The notes: generated by a model from the sequence alone, not told the origin. A stretch of DNA of 64,000 bases from Chromera velia (GCA_018398765.1 JAHBMJ010003419.1:105244-169243); one strand, 5' to 3'; counted from the first letter of the stretch, positions 35,580-48,594 are shown. Numbers and translations: made by a program.

Positions 35580-36408
35580 CTAGAAAATCGCATCCTTCCC
35601 GTAAACCGATTGTCCCGAGACTCCTGAGGGACGAGGATCGGACACAACCACCCGGTCACCGACAGAGAGAGGGGAAATGGCTTTGGCTGCGTCTGCACCA
35701 AACATGAAAGCATTTAGAGATTTGCCAGTTCGATTGGTCATACATTCATTGATGGAATCAATGATTCTAGGCAACAGCCACTTCGCACAATACTTGGGAA
35801 GATTCAAATCGGCAAGCAATTTCCACATCAATCTCTTCACCGTACGATTCATTCTTTCAACCTTGCTTTGAGGTTGCGGGGTATACACAGGACCCCTACG
35901 ATGAAAAATGCCTTCCTCATCATAAAAGAAATCGTGACCGCCTTTCTTGTCCCCTTGAAGCTCCCTTCTGTTATCTGTCCACACCTCTGCAGGTTTCTTT
36001 CTCATTCCATATTTTGTGGACAGATGCTCAAAACGACGCACCCACTCAATCAAATGCCTCACTGCCTTTCCTTTCGAAGACAAAACCATACAAGACACAA
36101 AACCACCCGCAGAATCAACAATCAAAGAAACAGGCTTCCCCCCCAGCAGAAACATCACATCCTGAAAGATTCTTTCATTTGCGCGCGGGAGGGCAGAAGA
36201 CGTTCCATCAAGCGCACACTCTCTGGCAGGGATTCTTCTCATCACTGCATTCACTTCCTAACACTGACGGCAGACAGAACGAACCTCATCACACGCTTTC
36301 ACAGTCACACGAGACGAAAGACCCTTCTTTTTCATGGTAGCATACAGACGGGAGCCCGTCGCATTCCCAAAACGCTTGTGCCACATCAACGTCTCTCTCA
36401 AACTCATC
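35580..36408 (-). pseudogene. Copia integrase
   Basis: The N-terminal HHCC-type finger (MWHKRFGN, then KACDEVRSVCRQC) is followed at once by a TAG near 36258. The core resumes in the same frame with LDGTSSALPRANERIFQDVMF, SLIVDSAGGFVSCMVL (first catalytic Asp region), EVWTDNRRELQ (second Asp) and TPQPQSKVERMNRTV (catalytic Glu). It ends with a TAG at 35580, after which the frame stays open through about 35430. D, D and E positions are kept. Confidence 0.88.
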
Positions 36409-37118
36409 TAACCTTCAGTGGGGAAACGAAGTTTTCTCCATCCTGCCGGAGACACGTGCACTTCCTTTGCCTTTCCTTTCCCATTTTGTCTAGAAGACAT
36501 AGATGAGGGCTGTGGAGACCCAGACACAGATGAGGGCTGTGGAGACCCGTTCTTATTTCCCTTATCACCCCCCCCCTCAACATTCAAACACACACGAAAA
36601 GGACCTACAGATTTGTCTCTGCACACAGGTGCAAACGACCCATGAACACACAAAACAAGCGTTCCGTTCTCTTCACGCACTCGCGCACGAAACTTGCCTC
36701 CCCTTTTGTGGGGGAGCTCAACCCAAAACGGCTCATGCACTTTCTGCAATTTCAGGCCACGCACAGACACAAGGGAAACAGGCACTGACCGAGAGTAAGC
36801 ACCGGAAAGACATGCCGTCTCCGTGCCCCCTCGTGCCGTCTCCACGCCTGCAAGCTCCACATCGACCTCACGACTCGTTCTATGGACTCGCCCATCAACG
36901 CCCACAAACTCAAACTCTCCCTCTCTTATCTCCACAACACAATGCTTCACATCCTCTCCAAAAAAATGTCCACTTGCTCCAGTATCTACCACTGGAGACG
37001 ACTCTCGCTCACTCGCTTGCACGCCGTCTCGACTCCGTCTCCTCCTCACCGGAAAGGCCCCACACTCGCCCCAATCGCTCTCCCTCTCTTCCTCAAGCAT
37101 AGAAAAGCGATTCTTCAA
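36408..37118 (-). pseudogene. Copia aspartic protease region
   Basis: The minus-strand frame contains VVDTGASGHFF, the retroviral-type aspartic protease active site (DTGA), after a Glu/Arg-rich spacer. The following strands (VEIREGEFEFVGVDGRVHRT) fit the small beta protease. The frame ends at TAG 36408, directly before the integrase finger. Confidence 0.88.
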
Positions 37119-37223
37119 ACGGAGAGACGGGCTGTGCTGCCTTCGGCGTCCCTTACCCGAGTGTAGTCATCGCCTGGTAGGGGAGCGGCCACGCTGCCCC
37201 TGCTTCTCGGGTGCGTTCTGCCC

Positions 37224-38618
37224 CTATCTGTCAGGACCAGGTGTGGGGCTCTGTCTTTTCTGCTGCTGCTGCTGCTGAGGGCCCCTGTGGGAGAAGCCAC
37301 AGTGTCTGGGAGGGATAGGGAAGAGGCCTCTGCGCTGCCTCTCGCAGTCACGCGCGAAGTGCTCATACTCCTGACAGTAGTAGCACCGGGGATTCTCGGG
37401 ATCTCCATGCGGCCCCCAAGGTCCTCTGCTCTGGCTGCGACTTCTTTCTCTCACCTCTTGCCACCCCCCAGTGGCACTCATAGCTCTCTCCCTGTTCTGC
37501 TCTCTCTGCTGCTGACCTTGGCGGTGGTGGTCACCGTAGTGCGAGTGGTGCTGGCCTCTGATAGTGAACGCCATCTCCTCTCTCCTGGGATGATGGGCAC
37601 GGCCATCCTGTCTTCCTCTGCGGTGCTTGTCTTCGAGCTTCTCGATGGAGACGTAGAATTTGATGCCATCCTCGAGCTCCTCCCATGTGAGCTCGTTCAG
37701 GTCGGCGATCTTCACTCCTCTTCTCTGGAGACGGTGGTCACAGAGATACTTCTTCTTCTGTTCGAGGGATAGAGCGCCCACAAAAGCGTTAACCTTCTGC
37801 TTGTCGGTGATCTCCCACTCAATGTCGCCCGCCTGCACAATCACGTCTTCCATCCGCTTGTCCAAGTCCATTCAGCTGAGGTGGTCTCTGCGGTCATGGC
37901 GGTGCTCTTCCCCTCGCTTCTATGGGAAGTTGTCGAGCAGATCCTGCACAGACAACTGCTGGACAAGCACAGCACTCATGTAGTCCTCCACCAGGTAGTC
38001 GACAACCTTCTCAATTGGGATATTCTTTCCCTTTCACAGACGGCGCACGTCAGTCTTGAACTGTGCGTGGCCGTTGCTGGCGTTGTTGAGGGCAAGGAGA
38101 ATTTGGTCTCTCCATTCCTAAGTGGACGCGAAGTTCTCACGCTTGAGGTAGACCCGCTGGAAAGAACTCCACAGCTCGTGGAAGGTCTTGATAGCGGCCT
38201 TGTTCTCAAACTTCGGGCACGCAGATATGTCCACCTTCTTACCCTTCTTCTTGGGAGAGGAAGGCGGGAAAAAGCGGCTCGGCGGGAACGCGACAGTATG
38301 GGGCTGGGAAGGGCGGGTCTCGTAGGCTGGGGTCCTTGGCGAATCAACGAAGGGAGAAACAGGGGAATCGTCTTCATCTTCTTGCTTCTGCTGGGGAGGC
38401 TGGCGGGGAAGCGTCAGAGTGGCGGGGGGAAGGGATGTCTTGGCAGGCTTGGCTTCTTCTTGCTTAGGCTGCTGGGCCTTCAGGATAAGATCCAGCTTCT
38501 CATCGAGGGCGGTCAACTTGGTCTCAAACTCCTCTCGCACCGACTTGAAGATGGCTTCTTTCATCTCTGTTGTTGCTCGAGTTTCCATCGTTGTAGCGGC
38601 GATCGCAGAAGCTGACAC
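37224..38618 (-). pseudogene. Copia gag with CCHC zinc knuckle
   Basis: Starts at ATG 38618 with a helical N-terminus (EAIFKSVREEFETKLTALDE), then a Pro-rich stretch and the capsid-like core (FHELWSSFQRVYLKRENF ... MDLDKRMEDVIVQAGDIEW). It ends in CYYCQEYEHFARDC, a perfect CX2CX4HX4C nucleocapsid knuckle. In-frame TAG at 38118, TGA near 38034, TAG near 37919, TGA just before 37871 and TAG at 37224 break it; the reading frame itself is kept across them. Confidence 0.85.
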
Positions 38619-38624
38619 ACTGAC

Positions 38625-38896
38625 TGATAAAGTTTAGGGGTTGATAATGATATTCACGTAAAAGATCTCATGGTAATTCAGGTCCGGGAAGAAGGGAGGT
38701 CGATGCAACACTGCAAACTAGATACATGGTAGGACGGATCTCGCCGTTTCACGCACATGGCACAACACCACAAAAATCAAAACAACACATATGAATGTGC
38801 CCCACAAACAGGGCCTAGAACAGGGCTCGCACGGACTAATGCGCAAGCGGCCCTGGAAAGGCACTAACGAATAACCACGCATTTGATAGCCTAACA
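38625..38896 (-). repeat. Copia 5' LTR
   Basis: 272 bp partner of 32593-32852. The bases just inside (minus strand GTCAGTGTGTCAGCTTCTG) are where a primer-binding site should lie, but I cannot match them to a tRNA. Confidence 0.9.
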
Positions 38897-38901
38897 TCTA
38901 G

Positions 38902-39489
38902 TATGCATTAGGCTTTCAACTCCTGGCTGGTAGAAGAGGCACTCAATAGCATTCAACTGCCCCGCTCTCCTCTCTATTCCTCTCTCAATATCTTTTTTAG
39001 CATCCACATATTGAGTCCGACGTTAACCTACACGTTGACCAGTTGGCAAAAAGAAAATGGGGGGGCAACGCAAGGAGACAACATTGAAACCGAGTTATAT
39101 TATCTAATATGTTATTTAATGGTCTACTACGCGGCACGGCCCCCCCCCCATGCTACGAGCCTGGACCGTGCTCTGCACGGCCTGGGAGGGGGGTCCCGTA
39201 CGGCTGGCAAGCCAGCCGCGCAGACCAGGACCCCCCCTCCNNCCCCCCTATCCAGTACGCACACAGCTTACACCGTAGCCCCCGCCATGCAAGACATGCT
39301 AAGGGGGCCGCACTCCAGATGCCCCCCCTACTTGAGTTATGTCTTTTAAAATATTCTAGATAGAATATGAAGAAACCATTAAAACTAGCATATGAAACAG
39401 ATTTTGGAGCATTATGTTGGGCTAGTTAAAACTTTGTCTTTCAAATATTGGGCTATGTTTTTATCCCCCCTAGCTCTGTCGCCAGGTTC
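38902..39489. other. Gap-containing non-coding stretch
   Basis: No gene seen. Two unknown bases at 39241-39242 sit inside a C-rich run (ACCAGGACCCCCCCTCC), and the sequence after them (CAGTACGCACACAGCTTAC) matches the end of repeat C. The C/G-rich palindromic text at 39128-39220 resembles that at 32490-32575. Confidence 0.55.
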
Positions 39490-39982
39490 TGTTGGGCTTA
39501 GGGTCTGTTGGGCTGTGGTGGGCCTGTTAGGTGGTGCCCAACAGTACAAATGGCCCAACAGCAGCCCAACATCACTTTAAAGTGCATAACAGACATTGTA
39601 GAGCCTTTTAGACCAACTAAAAAGCACGCAATCAAAAAAAACAAAATTAGAGCTCAATGTTGCTTCAATATGAGCTTTATACTCTTTATAAAACATAAAA
39701 AATGGTTGTTTGAAAACGAACCACATTTTTTAGAGGTTAAAGGTTTTAACACCGGCGCCCCTCACTTTCAAACAACGATTTTATATGTTCTATGAAGAGT
39801 ATAAAGCTCATATTAGAGCAACATTTAGCTTGAATTTTGGTTGTTTTGATTGTATGCTTTTTAGTTGGTCTAAAAAGCTCTACAATGTCTGTTGTGCACT
39901 TTAAAGTGATGTTAGGCTACTGTTGGGCTATTTGTACTGTTAGGCACCGCCCAATAAGCCCAACATAGCCCAACACCCAACA
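39490..39982. repeat. Foldback (long terminal inverted repeat) element
   Basis: The left arm (about 39490-39715) and right arm (39766-39982) are imperfect inverted copies. Paired landmarks are TGCCCAACAGTACAAATGGCC with its complement near 39930, CACTTTAAAGTGCA, TTAGACCAACTAAAAAGC and GAGCTTTATACTCTT. About 50 bp lie between the arms. The outer ends are runs of GTTGGGC. No open frame of interest is present; it is a MITE/foldback-type element. Confidence 0.85.
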
Positions 39983-41640
39983 AATTTAAACCTAGCAACA
40001 TGACATCGTTCAACTTTGAGACACCACAATGTAGCCTAACATTATGATTGCACAGATATAAACCACTCAACATAATTCAGCATGATATGATTTATTTGGT
40101 AGTTTTAGCTGTTTGTGTATATCAATCATTTAGGTTCCTATTCAAGATGACCGAAATTGGGGTAGAATTTACATATAAGACTAAGTACAGCCCCCTAGAA
40201 GATATGTTCAGGCCCTTGCAAACCCTCTAACGCCCACTAAATGGCCCCAAACCACTCATCCAACTAGTTGGGTGTATTCCGTTAATACTACGAGGCCCGG
40301 CGAGGCTATACCGAGAATAAACACTGCGGGACAACCACAACACTGCTCTTTGGGGCCATCTAACTCTTTTGATCAATTTTTGACTTGGATGCATCGAACG
40401 GTCTATCTGCATGCATGTATGTCTGCATGTGTTCTATTTAAAAGTAGCGATGCTTCGTATAGGTACTATGTATTCTCTCTCGCACCAATCAATCACCATG
40501 GTAAATGAAAGTGTGACAAGAGTACTTCAGAACACATGGGGTCTATATCACAAGAAGGCAACAGTCAGACACTCAAACAAACACATTTAGATGAGCCAAA
40601 GCAGCATGTCCGTCTCCTCTGTCAACTGCATGCTCACACCATACAGCCAGGCAGGGGACAATTTTTTTCAGTCATAACTGGAAAGATCTGTGGCTCGGGC
40701 TGCTACAGTCCAGTGAGAAACGGGATAGGCAGGCAACGAAAGCCTACACGAAAGCAGCTGCGCATGCACAGATTGGTACTGCTGTCTAAGCGATTTTGGA
40801 CTTCATGTATACATGTGTATCCCTGCAGGCAGGCAGTCCCCTATACGACTCTAAAAAGCCGGGCAGAGCCTCTGTTTGACAATGTGCGTTTGGTAGGTTT
40901 TTTCCATGTATGTTTATACATGCAGAGACAGTGTATCCACACAGACTGTAACCATTTCTAACTGTTTGATGTTCACGATATTTGAACCTTTCGGACCTCT
41001 CTGTGGTAGAAATATGTACGCTAGTGTTCATTATCGGTATGGCCTGGTGTTATATATGCAGATCTAATGTATGCAAACGTACGAACGGCCCTGGAAAGCC
41101 CTGATAATTTGTGAGCATGTCTAGTGAACATGTAGAAAGGTTTGTATGAGTCCCGAGGACTTGGTGTATAACCCTGGAAAGCGAAGCGGGGGGCACTTAC
41201 AAAACTAAAATACCCCAGCTCATATATACGCTAGTCTTTCACCAAAAACCTGGCCCCGAAAAGCTAAATTTGCGCTATGCGTGCGTTAGATGGGTTTTAG
41301 ATCCGTTTAACCCCGCGGGTTTTTTCCCGCGGGGGAGGGGGGGTTCTGTGTTGCTTTTTCCTGCGGGGGGGGGNGGGTTGGCGCTATTATGCATGCTGCT
41401 GCACCAATGCAGCACCATGGCCAGCGTGCGTCAATCGTGTAGTTCTCATTTTTCTTGCTTTCCGGGGCTGTTCGCAAGCTTGCTTGCGTCAGATAAAGTT
41501 TTGTATGCACCAAGGACGGGATCATCCGATTATAAGCCCATGCATGCTATTCCGGTATAAATTTTTTGAGTGCCCCACGCTACGCTTTCCGGGGCCATCG
41601 ACTCGTCGGCCGCGTCCCAACTTGAATCGTCTCGAGTCAC
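39983..41640. other. Stretch without a supported gene
   Basis: No coding exon chain or RNA gene is recognised. There is one unknown base at 41374 within a G-run. Fragments resembling the satellite core (CCCTGGAAAGCGAAGCG near 41170; CGAAAAGCTAAATTTGCGC near 41257) occur near the right end. Confidence 0.5.
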
Positions 41641-41647
41641 GTGACGT

Positions 41648-42420
41648 GATCTGACGCACTCCGTGCGAATGGCCCAGAAAGCGAAATTTATTCTTGTTGC
41701 CCCTGCTTTAAATTTGGAAAGTGCCTCCTCAGCTGAATTGTCCTTCTGGGGCCGAGTTTGGCGTGCATCAGATCTTCCTGTAAACGTCGGACGCAGCCAT
41801 CCGTGTAGTCTGGGGGGGTGCAATTTTTATTATCTGACGCACTCCGTGCGAATAGCCCGGAAAGCGAAATTTATTCTTGTTGCCCTTGCTTTAAATTTGG
41901 AAAGTGCTTCCTCAGCTGAATTGTCTTTCCGGGGCCGAGCTTAGCGTACGTCTACGGGGGGTGCAATTTTTATTATCTGACGCACTCCGTGCGAGTGACC
42001 CGGAGAGTGAAATTTATTCTTGTTGCCCCTGCTTTAAATTTGGAAAGTGCCTCCTCAGCTGAATTATCTTTCCGGGGCTGAGCTTGGCGTGCGTCAGATC
42101 TTCCTGTAAACGTCGGATGCAGCCATCCGTATAGTCTGGGGGGGTGCAATTTTTATTATCTGACGCACTCCGTGCGAATGGCCCGGAAAGCGAAATTTAT
42201 TCTTGTTGCCCCTGCTTTAAATTTGGAAAGTGCCTCCTCAGCTGAATTGTCTTTCCGGGGCCGAGCTTGGCGTGCGTCAGATCTTCCTGTAAACGTCGGA
42301 CGCAGCCATCCGTGTACGTGGTCTGGGGGGTGCAATTTCCGGGCCATGCAAGTGCCCTCTCAGCTTCGCTTTCCGGGCCAAGTGCCCTCTCAGCTTCGCT
42401 TTCCGGGCCACCTGAACCTC
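41648..42420. repeat. ~180-bp satellite, four tandem units, plus a 31-bp doublet
   Basis: Units begin at CTGACGCACTCCGTGCGA near 41650, 41835, 41976 and 42157, spaced about 184, 142 and 181 bp; the third interval lacks about 40 bp. Each carries AAGCGAAATTTATTCTTGTT, CCTCAGCTGAATTGTCTTTC and CTTCCTGTAAACGTCGGACG. It ends in two short copies of AAGTGCCCTCTCAGCTTCGC (42350-42410). The array ends about 280 bp before the photolyase start codon. Confidence 0.85.
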
Positions 42421-42699
42421 TTTTCCGGAAGTTTTCCGCACCAATTTGTTCTTCATAAGTGCATGCATGGTATTAAGTGCTTGCTTGTCGGAGGTAGAAT
42501 TGTTTGGAAAAATTGTTTGTTATAGCTACGTGCGCTGGTGCTGCAGCTCGCCAGCTTCCTCCTGGTGTGGGTGCTGGGATTAACACCCTCTTCTGCTGGT
42601 TGGTTTTCTCATTTTGTGTCACTTTTGCGGTGCAGCATCCGGCTCCTTGTCAAGTAAAGCAAAGCACAGTGAGGAGAGCGAGCTTATCGAGAGAACAAG

Positions 42700-42998
42700 A
42701 TGATGTCAGCTGAAGAGACTTTTGAGGCGGCACAGAAAAAGAAACAGGGACTGACTAAAATCTGTCAGAAGACTCCAAGGCACTGTCGTTCTTTTTTACT
42801 TCACATCTCAGAGCCCCAATCCAGCGACCTTCCTTCCATCCCCCCTTTCTTGGCAGAGAGAGTACAGGTTCTTGGGGGAGAGGGCATCGATTTTCTGAAT
42901 CGCACGGGGACTGTGAAGGCGGCGCAAGATGCAGACTTGACCGACAAGCGCGTCATCTACTGCATGCAGGTCAGGCAGTCTCTGTATGTAGGTTGGGT

Positions 42999-43048
<50 letters not shown>

Positions 43049-46000
43049 TCCCTCTCCCTCTCTCCCTCCCCCTCGTTCCTTCCCCCATCTCTCTCTCTCT
43101 CCCCTGGGTGTGAGAGAGTGTGAGAGAGAGAGTTAGTTTGAGCTTCAGGCAGTGTGGGGGAGACTGGAGCAGATGCCTCCCTCTCTCTCACAGAGAGAGT
43201 TTGTGTGCTTGGAGTATGTGTGTTGTGTGTGGGTTTGTTCACACAATGTTCTCGGATGCCAGAACTGTCTCAAACTTTCTGTTCAAGATGTGCATACGGT
43301 TGTGTTTGAGTATGGGGGTGTTGGAAGTGGGTCAGTTGTGTCTGAGAGAAATGCGGGCACGGAGTGGAAGTATTATGATTGCATGGGGTTTGTCTCGTGC
43401 CTGAAAGTTTTCGGATGGACGGACCCTTCTTTTCTGGTTATTTGTAATCCTTCCTGCCGGTGTACGAGAAGCCTGGCTTCTGCAGATCCCTTTTAAAAGG
43501 CTTGCAAGAGTCACCTAAAATCGATCCGATCTTTTTATTGGAATTTGAACTCTGTTCACTGATCGCAGACTGCACTGCGGGGACACGAAAATCCCGCGTT
43601 GAGCGTCGCCCTGCTGGCAGCTGAGCAGTTGGAGATTCCCCTGGAGGTTCACATCCCCCTTCTCCTGTGCCACCCCCACGCAACGGCCAGACGGTGGACG
43701 TTTTTCTTGCAGTGCGTGCGTGATGCTGTGGTTGAACTTGGAGAGAAGAACATCCCGGTCTTCCTGCACGTGGAGAAGAGCGTCAACATCAGGTAAGAGT
43801 GAGACTTGCACGACACTGCACTGGGAGGAAAATAGGGAGGAAAAGGTATGCATTCTGCAGAAGCCCCTCCCTCTTTTCAGCACAGGGAGCCAGGGAGAAC
43901 AGCGTTGAGGAGATCATTAAGTCAGAAGGAAGGCTGATCTCCCTTCATAGACTGCAGGGCGGTAGGCAGGTTCGCTAGCTGACAGACCGACTAGCTGTGA
44001 TTGTGATAGGAGGATCGAAAGGCTAGGTCGTCTTCGAGATCTCCCCGGCCCCCTGTCTCCTCTCTCTCTCTATATATATATATATATCTATCTCGCGCTT
44101 CTCTTTGCGGGAAGACTGGGAAGGTGGCTGGAAGGATCTCCTCATCTGCGTGAGTGAGCATGGTCTCACCTGGTGTATTTGTAGACTCTTTTTTTGCGTT
44201 CTTTCAAGGTAGACGCTTGGACATTTCTTTCCTTCCTCCCTTTTCCATCCACCCTTCCAACATCATGTGTTCGTTCTTTCAGGTCGGAAAAAGACGAAGG
44301 GCGCCCCGACAGGGGGTGGGGTTGGAAGGTCCTGTCGCGACTGAGGAGACGTGCGGCTCTTCTGGTGACCGAAAACATGCCCGTACTGCCCCACGGTGCC
44401 CTCCCTCACCTGCTTCTTCACAGAAGGGAGAGAAAAAAGAAGAGGGAGACGGACCAGGTGGTGGAGAATGAAGAAAGAGATGCAGATGGAGACGTCAACA
44501 TGGGAGCTGGGGAGAGTCCCGAGGGAAACGAGAGGAGGCCCCTTCCTCCCGTCTGGGTGGTGGACTCCCATTGCGTTGTGCCTGTGGGGATCTTGGCGTT
44601 GGCGCCCACGACTGCCAAGAGCTTTCGGGAAGTGACCAAGGAAGCGAAGGCGCAGAGAATGAAGGTGCTCAGCTCGATGTTTGACTCGTCGGGGGTGGAC
44701 CGGCAGGAGAAGAAGTTGCGCAAGAAGTTCCCAAATGCACTTGCACAGCCATCTGTGAGTTCGTCAGTCAGTCAGTCAGTGAGGGCATGCAAGAGGAGAG
44801 GAGAGTAGAGCTCGATGTCGAAAGGGAGGCAACAGAGAGGCAGACAAGCAGGCAGGCTTTCGTTCCCGCTTCGTGTCGCTGTGTGCATGCTGTGAGCACG
44901 GTCTGCTTGTGCGGAAGGAAGAAGTGATGCCTGTCTGGCCAGGGGTTGAGGTACCGCCCCGCCATACTTTCGTGTTGTACAACATCACTACGTACTTCCT
45001 TGTGTCCGCGTTTGGCTTCTGCTCACGTGACCCGTCCCCCTCCTCCACTCCCCTCGCTTGCCTGATTGCTGGATGGATGGATACCCCTCCATGCGCCCTT
45101 CTCACTCCGTCATACAGGCGTCAGAAAGGAATTCCCGGAACGAAGGAAGTCTCTCTCTCCCTCTCCGTCTCCCTCTCCCTCTGAGTGTGTGTGTGTGTGT
45201 GTGTGTGTGATGTGTGTGTGTATGGGTGTGTGTGTGTGTATGTGTATGTGTCCACAGAAGAGAAAGGGAATGGGGACTGTGTGGTCGACTGGGGTCTTCT
45301 ATCTGTAGTTTCATGTTCATATCGAGATCACTCACCATTTTGTTCACCCACCTGCTGCCTCAGTATGGTACCGGATGATCGAGAGAGACTGCATGATGAG
45401 TGCATGCCAACCTCCTTCCTGACCTGCAGTCTTCGGATGAGAGCGGGGGGGGGGATTGGGAAGCAGTGGAAACTAAGGAGGGCCAAGGAGTCTCGTTCTG
45501 CTCGTGGGAGGAGATCCACGCAGAACTGGGTGAGGAGTCCCGGCTGAGAGCGCTGGTGGAATCTTGCTCGGTGGATGCGGGAGCCCCGGAGGTGGAAGGC
45601 TCTCAGGGAGGGTCCGTGGCGGGATACGCTCGGTGGTCCGATTTTGTCAAGGGCGGAGGGCTGAAGAACTACGCTTCTCAGCGGAATCAGATCACAAGGC
45701 CGAATGCTGTCAGTCAGTCAGTCATTTTTTTTTTTTGCGCAGGAGCTGCCTAGACTAGCTTCTTTTCTTGACTAGGTGACTGACTCTGACGGTGAAGTGA
45801 ATGAGTGAGAGAGTGAGCCTTTGAAACCCGGAAGTGGTTCGGCAGCACCTGATCCTTTGCTGCTGGTCTTCCACTTTCTCCCTCTGATTCTTTCCTTCAC
45901 TCGCTTTTTTTACGCACACCCGTACCACCACTGTTGTCGGCAATTTCCTCTTTCATTCAGTTCCTCCCTCTGTGGCACTGTTTGTCTTTCTCTCTTCTTC

Positions 46001-47499
46001 ATTTGCTGTTCCCCTGTGATTCTTTTCATTATTTAATTGTTTCTCGCTGGATGCCTCTTCTTTCCACTTCTCCTCTCGTCTTTTCTGCTATTTCATCGCC
46101 TTCCCGATCGTCCCGTGTTCTCCCCCTTTTTTTTGTCGTCTTCCATCTCATCTTCTGCCCTTTCCTGACTTCTTTGGCTACCCCTTTCACTGGATGGTCT
46201 CCCTCTCGCGCGCGCGTGCGCTCGCGTGACCCACAAAGAAAGTCAGCGTGCGCTCGCGTGACCCACAAAGAAAGTCATCTCTTGTCCCCTGTTTCAATCA
46301 ATACACAGCAATGGGACTGAATGCCCATAAAAGCGCTCCCTCCCTCCCTCCCTCCCTACGTTTTCATGACCATGCGACACCACAGCTAGCGGTCCCATGC
46401 AGGTAAGTAAGTTCGCATGCATGTACGTGTGCATGAAGGCACGCAGGTGAGTAGGATGTCTGCGTACTTGCACTGGGGGGCGGTCTCTCCGTTCAGACTG
46501 GCTGCTCAGGCTGGTGACGCTTGGAAATTCGGGGATGAGCTCTTGACCTGGAGGGAACTCGCATTCCACTTCTGCCACAAACTGTACGTACATATTTCTC
46601 TGTTCCCCCCACGAGCATGTCTCTGTGTTGGGTTCTTTGTTTGTCGGTGTCTCACTAGACGTCTGTTTCTTAGTGTCCGCTGTCCTCCGCCATTTCTTCC
46701 TGTGTGTCCTCTATGTGCCTTCTTCGTGTCTTTGTTGCCCCCGAGCTTCCGGCTTTCCCGTTTCTCTTTCGGTCCGTCTCTAACTCTCTCTACCTCTCTT
46801 TCTTTCCCCGTTTCCTTCTGTCTATCCACTCATTTGTGCTTGTGGTGCTGTTTTGCACGTGTGTGCGTTCTTTAACTCTGTATGTCTGTGTTCTTTTTGT
46901 GGGGCAATGCAGTCATTTTGTTCCCTTGGCTGTTTCCTGTTTCTTTTTTCTGCCCAAACGCGCTCTTTGCACTGAGAGGCTGTAGAGGCGGTGCGTGTGT
47001 GCATTATCACGTAGTTTGCACTGCAACGAGCTCCAACACAAGCCATGAAGATATGAAGAACCTACCGCATGAGTCTCCTTATCCGTTTGCATAGACCCGC
47101 CTCCCAACTGGGTGTCTGTTTGTTTGTGTGTCTGTCTGTCTGAAAGAACCATATAGTCTTTCTCTCTGTCTTGTCTGTGTGCTTGTTTGTTTGCGTATCT
47201 GACGGACGCCGTGTCCAATAATTCTGCAGATTTCCTCTGCACGGAGAATTCGAGGAGGGAATTCCTGACTGGGCAAAGACCACTCTAAGGGACCACGACC
47301 ATGAGCGCGGTGGAGGCGCAGAGACATCTATGGGAGCGATGACGCTCCGCATTCTGACCGCAGGAGAAACGGATGAGCCCGTGTGGAACCTCGCCCAGGT
47401 AGGCGAACGATTATGATGATCACAAACCATGCATGCATGCATGCGGAGGTTGTTCTTTTTCTTGTGACCATGTGCGCTCGTCCGTGTTAGCCTCCCTCC

Positions 47500-47536
<37 letters not shown>

Positions 47537-47813
47537 TGTGTGCGTGCGTGTGTGTGTGCGTGCATGTGCGTGTGTGCGTGTGCGTGTGTGTGTGCGCGCG
47601 CGCGTGCGTGTGTGTGCGTGCGTGTGTGCGCGTGCGTGCGTGCGTGCGTGTGTGTGTGTGTGTGTGTGTGTGTCTGTCTGCGCGCGCGCGTGCGTGCCTG
47701 CGTTTGTGTGTATGTGTGTGTGTGTGTATGTGTGCGCGTGTGTGTGCGTGTGTTCGTGCGTTTGTGTGTGTGTATGTGTGTGTATGTGTGTGTATGCGTG
47801 TGTGTGTGTGTTC

Positions 47814-47856
<43 letters not shown>

Positions 47857-47868
47857 CGTGTGTTCGTG

Positions 47869-47909
<41 letters not shown>

Positions 47910-48555
47910 CCACGCGTGTCCCTTTTCGGCAGTCCGCACATGTGCAGGTGTGTGAACAAATTTTGATAATCAAACACAGAGAGAGCTCCACAATTAAATT
48001 ATTCCGTCGTCCTTTGCATGTACCTTCGTGCTTAATGCATTCCAGTGCGTGTATCATGTGGTTTATTTGCAATGATGAAATCCAAGTCAACCGCCTGTGT
48101 CATGCACGTCCGTGTGGGTGCATGGTGCCCTCTCTCTCCGCCTCTCTCTCTCTCTCTCTCTTTGTCTCTCTGTCTCTGCAGAGCTGCCTCGTCAGGCACG
48201 GGGAGCTGCACAACCACATCAGGATGCGGTGGGGCAAATTGTTGGTTGGCTGGGGCCCTTCGGCAGAGCGCTCCCTCCAATGGGCGCTGCACCTGAATCA
48301 CAGGTGAGGTAGATAGATAGATGTGCAGTTGGAATTGAGTCTGCGATCGTTGGACTGGTGGGTGGGTGGGTGGGTGGGTGCGGGAGGTGGGTGGGGGAAT
48401 GCTGCCTGCGCATTAATTCATGATTGAAATGATTAGAGTTGTCGAACAACAATTTTGGGCACACGGCCGGAACCCTGCTGCGCTGACTTTCATGGACACA
48501 CAGACGCACACGCGCAGCGCTCGCTTACATTCAAAAAAAAAGAGAGAGAGAGAAA

Positions 48556-48594
<39 letters not shown>

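Larger units (their letters stand above)
32593..38896 (-). mobile_element. Ty1/Copia LTR retrotransposon, nearly full length
   Basis: A minus-strand element with LTRs at both ends beginning TGTTAGGC and ending TTTATCA (read on the minus strand), flanked by a 5-bp target duplication TCTAG (32588-32592 and 38897-38901). The order is gag, protease, integrase, reverse transcriptase, RNase H, the Copia order (integrase before RT). A polypurine-like CAGGGGGTGAT abuts the 3' LTR. Coding is interrupted by several in-frame TAG/TGA codons and a frameshift near 35430, so this copy cannot make a complete polyprotein. Confidence 0.93.

Noticed and set aside
32593-38896. Stop-codon reassignment (TAG as Gln) in the Copia element
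   Set aside because: TGA codons also interrupt the same frame and the host kinesin and photolyase exons contain no in-frame TAG/TAA while using CAG/CAA freely, so decay explains it better.
47062-48090. Long His/Thr or Cys/Val open frames
   Set aside because: They are translations of the GT/AC microsatellite in the photolyase intron.
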